Source: Candidatus Giovannonibacteria bacterium RIFCSPHIGHO2_02_43_16
Lineage (GTDB): Bacteria; Patescibacteriota; Minisyncoccia; JACPKW01; UBA11713
Reading direction: 5' to 3'
Length of the DNA stretch: 9,705 nucleotides
Assembly: GCA_001778545.1 (NCBI GenBank)
Contig: MFHJ01000048.1
Coordinates: 1-9,705, forward strand
The position numbers and the translations under genes are program-made. This document shows, one piece after another, positions 5,099 to 9,705 of this stretch (position 1 is the stretch's first letter; each line of letters opens with the position of its first letter). The notes beneath the pieces are model-generated. The model was not told the DNA's origin, searched no databases, and was given only the letters and a program-made list of their open reading frames with translations.

Positions 5099-7693
5099 TT
5101 AGATTGTTAATCTTATTTTCTCAACTATCTCAAGGAGTTCTCTGGCTTCGTCTTTAGTCAGCAATTTTTTCTTCTCGAATTGCTTTATTTTCTCTTCGAG
5201 CGCCGAAAATGCCGCTTTTGTCTTCATTTTTTGAGCGCGCTCGTTTTTGGGCTCTTTTGCCAAAATTTTTTCGATCTTCTCGATTTTTTTAATAAGCGAT
5301 TTTTCTCTTTTGTCCGGCAAATCAAGTGTTTTTATAATGCCCTTGAGTAAGGCGAGCAATTCCTCGACGGTAACGCCCGCGCCTGGAGAAATTGAGACGT
5401 CCGGCAGGCCATCGCCGTCCGCGTCAATGATAAGCGCAGTTGTAACATCAGCGTCATTCATTCCAACTTGGGCGATCGAGCCTAACGCAATTGGAATATC
5501 CTCAAAAACAGTCGTAGTCGCAGTTTGATCGCCATCCACTTTTTCAATTTCAAGCGTAAACAAGCCAAGCAATTCGCCTACAAGTTTTAAGGTGGTCGTG
5601 CCGTTTGCGCCCGAGCCGATATATTTGGTTTCTCCGAATTCCGTGTAGTAGCTATTCGGCACATTTTCTTCAAAAAGGCGCAAATTTGATAATGGGTCCG
5701 GATTGGGAATTATTCCTGTGTGATTGCCAAATTCATCATAAATATGGACTTCGACCGGAGAATGCACGCGCAAACGAAGCCGCTCGCCTGCGATATCTGG
5801 ATTTGGCATTTCTGCCGAGATATTTTCTGGAAGATCGTCTTTGTTTTGAAAAATGTTTGATATCAACTCCTGAACTTCATCAACTTCCATAATACTGCCG
5901 TGACGACGGTTTCGATTGATAAGAAAATTATTATCACGCAAATTCAAATAAAATGTTTCCGCGTTGGCCATGAACGCCGCGCTCGGAGAAACCACAGTTT
6001 CATCGCCGTCTATAGTATATATCGGCTCTCGATCCAGATGATTAAGCGTGTCCGCGCAAAATGGAATATCGCAATCGTCGTATCGGATGCCGCGGATGGT
6101 ATCGAGCCCCCAGCCAACAACTTGAAATACCTTAAGGCTCACTGGCGGAGTCCAGCTATCAATAGTTGTATGCATATTTTCTGCAGACGTTATTAAATAC
6201 GAATCCAGCACATTCGGCGTATCCGTATCACCCGGCACGGGCTCGCTCCATTCGCCAGTGTGGCCTGTAGAAAAATCTTTCATTCCGGCGTAATTCGCGA
6301 TCGTATCGCCGGCAAGTTCGGAAATTTCATCGACGTTCGCGATATCGTCCGTAAATTCCAGGACCGGACTTTCAACCGTGTCAAAATATTTCATTGAGGG
6401 CAAAAAGTTGTACGCTGCTGGCATATTCTCGGAAAGTTCACGCGTCGCCTCGTTTGCCGGGTAAACCCCGTGCAGAAGCGCCGAAAGGCCTTTCGGCGTC
6501 CCAACTTGCGGCGGCGCAACCATGATCAACTTGTCTATTTTCCTCAAAAGCGGATCGCCCTCGTTCTCAAGTCTCTGTAATAAATACTTCGCCATCAGGC
6601 CGCCGTTTGAATGCGTTACAATAGTGACTTTGCCATTCTTAGACGTCTCGGCAAGATGCCTTAACTTTTGAATTATATACGGCGTTGACGTTGATTCTAA
6701 ATAAGAAAGTTCCGGTTCAAAATCCGTTCCTCCGATTTTCTTGCCGCTATGCAAAATCTCAGGAAAATTAAAGCGCCAATCGTAAGGAAGCGCTTTCCAT
6801 TCGTTGATTGTATTATCGTCAACCATTATATCCATCGCCTGAATAAATGTTTTGTAAGTATTTGTGCCGGGCCAATCCTGCGGATCCTGAAAAGTCTCGT
6901 CCACGATGTCGCGCGTATAAATGTCTTCGGTTATAGAATTTCCATCTTTGTCCAATTTTAGTTTTTCCAAATCCGGAAGATACGGAAAATTCGGATCCCA
7001 GAGCTGGTTATCGCCCAAATACAAGCGGCTGCCGAGATAGCCCGGAATAAACGCGACATTTGAAAATCCTTCTTCCGCTCCGTGTATAACCGCGGAGAGC
7101 GCGAGTCTATTATTCAAAACTTCGGCGTAGGCGGCGCGGCCGAAAAAATTCTTCACAAGCACCGGGCCATCGTTGGAAACCACTTCCAAGTCGCACTTAA
7201 AAGTTTTATCTTTCATCTCTTGCGGAAGCGGGGCGCCGGAAAGAGCCGGATTATAATCCGCAGGGCATTCTCCATCGAAACACGGCGCTGAAATTTTAAC
7301 GTCCCACGTGTCGGATTCGTCTACTGGACGATTAATTTCTCCAAAATTTCCAAACTCAGTCAGCTCCCCTTCCGTCGGTTCAAGCGCAATATACGCGCAA
7401 AGGTCCGGCGCTTCATTAATACAGTTAAAATCCTCGTCATACTGATCGCAATGGGTTAATTTATTTATTTTATAAGACGCCTCCCCTCCGAACTCATAAT
7501 AAGAATCAAATGTTGGGTCGGCGGATATGGTTGCCTGCACGGAAGCGGATTCAAGCGCGGAAAGTTCGATATCTTTAGTCGTAGCGTCGATAAGAAACAA
7601 CGCGAAATACGCCGATAAAGGAATTGCTCCATAAAAAGCCAGAGCGATAAAGACGCCTAAAATAAAAACCGCGAATCTAAATTTTTTTTCCAT
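5099..7693 (-). CDS. exported LCAT-like alpha/beta hydrolase (lipase/acyltransferase)
   Basis: This is an 864-residue protein with a basic start and a hydrophobic segment at about 7-35, a signal peptide or anchor. Residues 45-200 are a cysteine-containing outer region (C82, C91, C99, C138, C143, C167). The hydrolase core follows: FIPGYLGSRL (215-224, oxyanion side), ALPYDWRFNF (301-310, the LCAT-type PYDWR), the nucleophile elbow THSNGG with Ser362, APPQVGTPKG (393-402), GDETVV with Asp564, and RHGSIM with His598. This order is that of lecithin:cholesterol acyltransferase-like lipases, which cleave or transfer acyl chains of phospholipids. Beyond it, at 640-750, are beta-rich regions. A DADGDGLPD calcium-loop motif lies at 757-765, and the Lys/Glu-rich C-terminus (790-864) is likely coiled coil. 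It probably acts outside the membrane. Substrate is unknown; use of lipids from a partner cell is inference. Confidence 0.85.
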   Translation of the reverse strand: MEKKFRFAVFILGVFIALAFYGAIPLSAYFALFLIDATTKDIELSALESASVQATISADPTFDSYYEFGGEASYKINKLTHCDQYDEDFNCINEAPDLCAYIALEPTEGELTEFGNFGEINRPVDESDTWDVKISAPCFDGECPADYNPALSGAPLPQEMKDKTFKCDLEVVSNDGPVLVKNFFGRAAYAEVLNNRLALSAVIHGAEEGFSNVAFIPGYLGSRLYLGDNQLWDPNFPYLPDLEKLKLDKDGNSITEDIYTRDIVDETFQDPQDWPGTNTYKTFIQAMDIMVDDNTINEWKALPYDWRFNFPEILHSGKKIGGTDFEPELSYLESTSTPYIIQKLRHLAETSKNGKVTIVTHSNGGLMAKYLLQRLENEGDPLLRKIDKLIMVAPPQVGTPKGLSALLHGVYPANEATRELSENMPAAYNFLPSMKYFDTVESPVLEFTDDIANVDEISELAGDTIANYAGMKDFSTGHTGEWSEPVPGDTDTPNVLDSYLITSAENMHTTIDSWTPPVSLKVFQVVGWGLDTIRGIRYDDCDIPFCADTLNHLDREPIYTIDGDETVVSPSAAFMANAETFYLNLRDNNFLINRNRRHGSIMEVDEVQELISNIFQNKDDLPENISAEMPNPDIAGERLRLRVHSPVEVHIYDEFGNHTGIIPNPDPLSNLRLFEENVPNSYYTEFGETKYIGSGANGTTTLKLVGELLGLFTLEIEKVDGDQTATTTVFEDIPIALGSIAQVGMNDADVTTALIIDADGDGLPDVSISPGAGVTVEELLALLKGIIKTLDLPDKREKSLIKKIEKIEKILAKEPKNERAQKMKTKAAFSALEEKIKQFEKKKLLTKDEARELLEIVEKIRLTI

Positions 7694-7719
7694 CTTTATT
7701 AAAAACTGCTAACCACTCC

Positions 7720-7748
7720 AAAATAACATTAATCAGATTCCAAAACAA
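7720..7748 (-). promoter_or_regulatory. possible promoter for the lipase gene
   Basis: TGT-TATTTT (-10, 7720-7725, four of six) lies 17 bases from TTGTTT (7743-7748, three of six) on the minus strand. The leader would be about 20 bases and lacks a clear Shine-Dalgarno sequence. The match is weak, but the spacing and TGn extension are right and no other candidate stands out. Confidence 0.35.
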
Positions 7749-7761
7749 ACGCGCTTGCGCC

Positions 7762-7790
7762 TTGCTTTTTGGGCGCAAAAACGTTAAAGT
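7762..7790 (+). promoter_or_regulatory. possible promoter for the two-gene plus-strand island
   Basis: TTGCTT (7762-7767) and TAAAGT (7785-7790) are 17 bases apart, with three and four matches of six. A 7-base inverted repeat, TTGCGCC / GGCGCAA, overlaps the -35 side and could be an operator. The match is weak; the position upstream of a strong ribosome binding site is the main support. Confidence 0.3.
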
Positions 7791-7813
7791 TGAGAAAAAC
7801 TAAGGGGGGGTTT
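7788..7813 (+). repeat. leader repeat, copy 1, with G-rich ribosome binding site
   Basis: This 26-base segment contains TGAGAAAAAC, then AAGGGGGGG and TTT, and ends four bases before the ATG of the 69-residue gene. It matches copy 2 at 23 of 26 positions. The G run acts as a Shine-Dalgarno sequence. Confidence 0.7.
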
Positions 7814-7817
7814 ATTT

Positions 7818-8027
7818 ATGCAAGAAGTACCTGAGATCAGCATCACAAAACGTTCATATGGAAAAAGTCCGTCAATCGCTGTTTACCAGATAAAGATAGC
7901 TGGCAAAGGCACTTGTTTAAAGTTCCTTGGATCTAAACACGATGTCAATAACTACCGAAACGGCGCCATCGATATGTTGAGCGCTCTGGGTTTCAATAAC
8001 GTTATTGTTCCAAATATTCCAAGCTGA
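7818..8027 (+). CDS. small unknown protein, 69 residues
   Basis: The product begins MQEVPEISITKRSYGKSP and ends ALGFNNVIVPNIPS. It is basic in the first half, has one cysteine (residue 33), no membrane helix or signal, and a pattern suggesting two or three strands followed by a helix (NGAIDMLSAL). I do not recognise a family. The G-rich ribosome binding site seven bases before the ATG supports the start. Its TGA lies inside the second leader repeat, and the next gene begins 20 bases later, so the two form a bicistronic unit. The unit stands alone on the plus strand between the divergently transcribed lipase gene and the convergent Mur ligase gene. Toxin-antitoxin, phage-derived or regulatory roles are possible but unsupported. 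Confidence 0.7.
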   Translation: MQEVPEISITKRSYGKSPSIAVYQIKIAGKGTCLKFLGSKHDVNNYRNGAIDMLSALGFNNVIVPNIPS

Positions 8028-8047
8028 GAAAAACGAAGGAGGGGTTT
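8022..8047 (+). repeat. leader repeat, copy 2, with GGAGG ribosome binding site
   Basis: This copy contains TGAGAAAAAC, then AAGGAGGGG and TTT directly before the GTG start of the 100-residue gene. It also contains the TGA stop of the first gene. It differs from copy 1 at only three positions of 26, more than a ribosome binding site alone would explain. Confidence 0.7.
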
Positions 8048-8350
8048 GTGGAATATTTTACAGAGGAGGGGGCGATTGAAAAATTAACAGTAACAGTCGA
8101 GATTGATTTTGAAATTGATGGGCATCTCGTGAGCGCGGAAGGTGTGGTTACGGATTATTTCAGGATAGCCGACCTAGGATTCTCGGTTCTGATCCAGTGC
8201 CTAATCGCCGGCGGAAAATCTGTTTCCGTACTTTTTAATAAAACCAAATACGAAGACTGCGTGGAGGAATTGTCTGATCCGATCATAGAGGAACATTTTA
8301 ACGGCAAAGATAAGGTTCTGTATCGCTTTTTGTCGCAGTGGCCTCAATAA
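8048..8350 (+). CDS. small unknown acidic protein, 100 residues
   Basis: The protein starts at GTG, set by a strong GGAGGGG Shine-Dalgarno sequence three bases upstream. It begins MEYFTEEGAIEKLTVTVEIDF and is acidic, with alternating strands in the first half (KLTVTVEIDFEIDG, SAEGVVTDYF, GFSVLIQCLI, KSVSVLFN) and helices in the second (YEDCVEELSDPIIEEHF, KVLYRFLSQW). Cysteines are at 50 and 72. There is no signal peptide or membrane helix, so it is likely cytoplasmic. I do not recognise a family. It is co-transcribed with the 69-residue gene and followed within about 20 bases by a strong terminator. The acidic second protein and basic first protein could bind each other, which is inference from composition only. 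Confidence 0.72.
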   Translation: MEYFTEEGAIEKLTVTVEIDFEIDGHLVSAEGVVTDYFRIADLGFSVLIQCLIAGGKSVSVLFNKTKYEDCVEELSDPIIEEHFNGKDKVLYRFLSQWPQ

Positions 8351-8372
8351 TCTGATCTACGTGCACCACCTA

Positions 8373-8409
8373 AGCCCGGGCAGGCATCGCGTCTGCGCCG
8401 GGCTTTTTT
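8373..8409 (+). terminator. strong intrinsic terminator of the plus-strand island
   Basis: AGCCCGG pairs with CCGGGCT (seven pairs), enclosing GCAGGC / GTCTGC (six pairs, one G-T) and a five-base loop, with one bulged G. Six T residues (8404-8409) follow, then more T-rich sequence. It ends over the stop codon of the convergent Mur ligase gene. The reverse strand lacks a T tract after the stem. Confidence 0.92.
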
Positions 8410-9610
8410 ATTTTATTTTCTCCCACTCTTCGCGGACGATTCTCCTGTCGTCCCACGGGATTTTTAATCCATTTGACCCCATAATCCACGGCTCCGCTCC
8501 CTTGCCGGTAATTACGAGCGTCTCTCCAGATTTCATCGCTTCAAGCGCGAGGCGTATCGCCTGCCTCCTGTCTAAAATCATCTCAAATTTATGATCCCCC
8601 GCGACTTCGCCCATTAATTCCATTGGGTCGTCGTCGTAAGGGTCTTCGTTAGTAATAAAAACTTTTCTACAAAATTCCGCGGCAATATCGCCTAAGAGCG
8701 GGCGCTTCCATTTATCTCTTCCTCCTCCTGCTGTCCCCAAAACGCAAACAAGCCCGGAACTCTCCGACCTCGCCTGCGCATAGACTTTCATTAAAGTTTG
8801 CGGAAGGAAGGCGTAATCAACCAAAACCCGAAAATCTTTTTTCGCGCCCTCCGGCGGAATCACATATTCCATCCTGCCGGGAATTCCCGGAATTTTGGAA
8901 AGCGATTCTTTGGCCACGCTCGGGAGAACTCCTTCCCGCTTCGCGAAAGCAAGCGCCGCGACCGCGTTCATTTTATTGAATTCTCCGGAAAGATTTAATT
9001 TTAAATCCGGAGGATAATCAGAAGCGATATAGACAATTTTCTCTTTTGGAGATATTTTCTGAAAATATTCTAGATTGGGGTCCTCGCCATTAAGAAAAAC
9101 AAGTGGAGCAATCCTAAAAATTTCTCCTTTGGCTCGGCGATAATTTTCGAAGCCGCCGTGCGCTTCTAAGTGCTCCTCGGAAAGATTGGTCAAAATCGCG
9201 GCGTAGAATTTTATAAATTTGTGGCGATATTGCTTAATTCCCTCGGAAGTGACTTCGATAAAAACGTATTCCGCGCCCGCTTTTTTCGCTTCATACAAAA
9301 ATTTGTGCACGCGAAATCTTCCTGGCATAGTCATTTTAAGAAGATTCGGCTCGGATTTATCCAAAATTCGAAACCAAAGGCCGGAGAGAGACGCAGTCTT
9401 GAACCCAGCGTCCGTAAAAATCCTGTATAAAAATTCCACGGTCGTGGTTTTCCCGGAAGTTCCCGTAACGCCGACGACTTTCATCGACCTTGCCGGAAAC
9501 CAATATATAAACGCCGCCAACATAGAAAGAAGCCAATGGTAAAATGGCGAGAAAAAATCAAAAATCGGCTCCGGAATGGTTTTTTTTATCGCGCGCAATA
9601 TTCTATCCAT
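8408..9610 (-). CDS. MurE-like Mur ligase
   Basis: This 400-residue ATP-dependent ligase would add an amino acid to UDP-MurNAc-dipeptide or a related peptidoglycan precursor. The P-loop is GVTGTSGKTTT (47-57, Lys54). Further Mur marks are EVTSEG (119-124), TNLSEEHLEAHGGFENYRRAK (141-161, with Lys161 at the usual carbamylated position), GEFNKMNAVAA (209-219), PGRMEYV (244-250), DYAFLPQTL (265-273, where DYAH is usual), GTAGGGRDKWKRP (292-304) and ITGKGAEPW (367-375). It lacks the usual MurE N-terminal substrate domain of about 90 residues; instead about 40 residues include a hydrophobic stretch (24-38). The specificity position reads EDPYDDDP (322-329) rather than the diaminopimelate-type DNPR, so the added residue is probably not held in the E. 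coli way. The start overlaps the preceding gene by eight bases. Confidence 0.85.
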   Translation of the reverse strand: MDRILRAIKKTIPEPIFDFFSPFYHWLLSMLAAFIYWFPARSMKVVGVTGTSGKTTTVEFLYRIFTDAGFKTASLSGLWFRILDKSEPNLLKMTMPGRFRVHKFLYEAKKAGAEYVFIEVTSEGIKQYRHKFIKFYAAILTNLSEEHLEAHGGFENYRRAKGEIFRIAPLVFLNGEDPNLEYFQKISPKEKIVYIASDYPPDLKLNLSGEFNKMNAVAALAFAKREGVLPSVAKESLSKIPGIPGRMEYVIPPEGAKKDFRVLVDYAFLPQTLMKVYAQARSESSGLVCVLGTAGGGRDKWKRPLLGDIAAEFCRKVFITNEDPYDDDPMELMGEVAGDHKFEMILDRRQAIRLALEAMKSGETLVITGKGAEPWIMGSNGLKIPWDDRRIVREEWEKIK

Positions 9611-9705
9611 TTCCGTTGCCGCCCAAAATCTTTAATGCCTCTCTGACTCGATTGGATGTTCCTTTTATTTCGTCTGGTATCTTGCGGAGCGATTCTCTGA
9701 CATCC
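9603..9705 (-). CDS. 3' end of an unidentified gene upstream of the Mur ligase
   Basis: Only the last 33 residues are visible, DVRESLRKIPDEIKGT onward to a glycine/asparagine-rich end (GGNGNG). The TAG lies within the first codons of the Mur ligase gene (eight-base overlap, ATGGATAG), so the two are translationally coupled and in one operon. The tail is charged and mainly helical. It is too short to name; a cell-wall function is suggested only by its neighbour. Confidence 0.6.
   Translation of the reverse strand, partial: DVRESLRKIPDEIKGTSNRVREALKILGGNGNG

Noticed and set aside
7818..8350. Toxin-antitoxin module
   Set aside because: Size, spacing and paired organisation would fit, but neither protein shows a known toxin or DNA-binding antitoxin motif, so the label is not given.
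1..9705. CRISPR array, insertion sequence, tRNA or rRNA
   Set aside because: I saw no regularly spaced repeats, transposase motifs with terminal inverted repeats, cloverleaf-like segments or rRNA-like stretches on either strand.

Overview
The gene set suggests a member of the Patescibacteria (Candidate Phyla Radiation), probably a Parcubacteria-like lineage. The grounds are a DUF5671 membrane protein, a membrane-anchored protein with a lamin-tail-like domain of a type I associate with that group, a short Mur ligase, a SIMPL-domain protein, very short intergenic gaps, and many starts without a Shine-Dalgarno sequence. This placement rests on recalled family knowledge, not on a marker gene. No stretch above 300 bases lacks a gene; the largest gaps are about 105 and 124 bases and both hold promoters.

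Layout, left to right. (1) A minus-strand pair: a DoxX-family membrane protein followed by the 5' part of a YkuK/DUF458 RNase H-like gene cut by the window edge. (2) A divergent 54-base promoter region, then a plus-strand gene for an anchored, proline-rich, cysteine-containing surface protein. (3) A minus-strand operon of three genes: SIMPL-domain protein, DUF5671 membrane protein with a C-terminal soluble domain, and a SpoU/TrmH RNA methyltransferase, the last converging on and overlapping the surface-protein gene. (4) A self-contained minus-strand unit encoding a 49-residue single-pass membrane protein with a near-consensus promoter, strong Shine-Dalgarno sequence and hairpin terminator. (5) A minus-strand series: an 864-residue exported LCAT-like lipase/acyltransferase, a four-helix membrane protein, and a DUF84 inosine/xanthosine triphosphatase broken by a single-base frameshift. 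(6) A plus-strand island of two small unknown genes with near-identical leaders, closed by a strong intrinsic terminator. (7) A minus-strand MurE-like ligase whose start overlaps the end of a gene running off the right edge.

Much of the window concerns the cell envelope: surface protein, SIMPL protein, lipase, several membrane proteins and peptidoglycan precursor ligation. The RNA methyltransferase and the nucleotide-cleaning enzyme are housekeeping functions. Two modes of translation initiation appear side by side. DoxX, the surface protein and SIMPL have -10 elements 8-9 bases before the ATG, implying leaderless mRNAs, whereas the three small unknown genes have strong GGAGG- or G-rich leaders. 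I found no mobile element, CRISPR array, tRNA or rRNA. No complete new defence or biosynthetic system is evident. The least explained items are the two-gene plus-strand island, the 49-residue gene and the LCAT-like protein.
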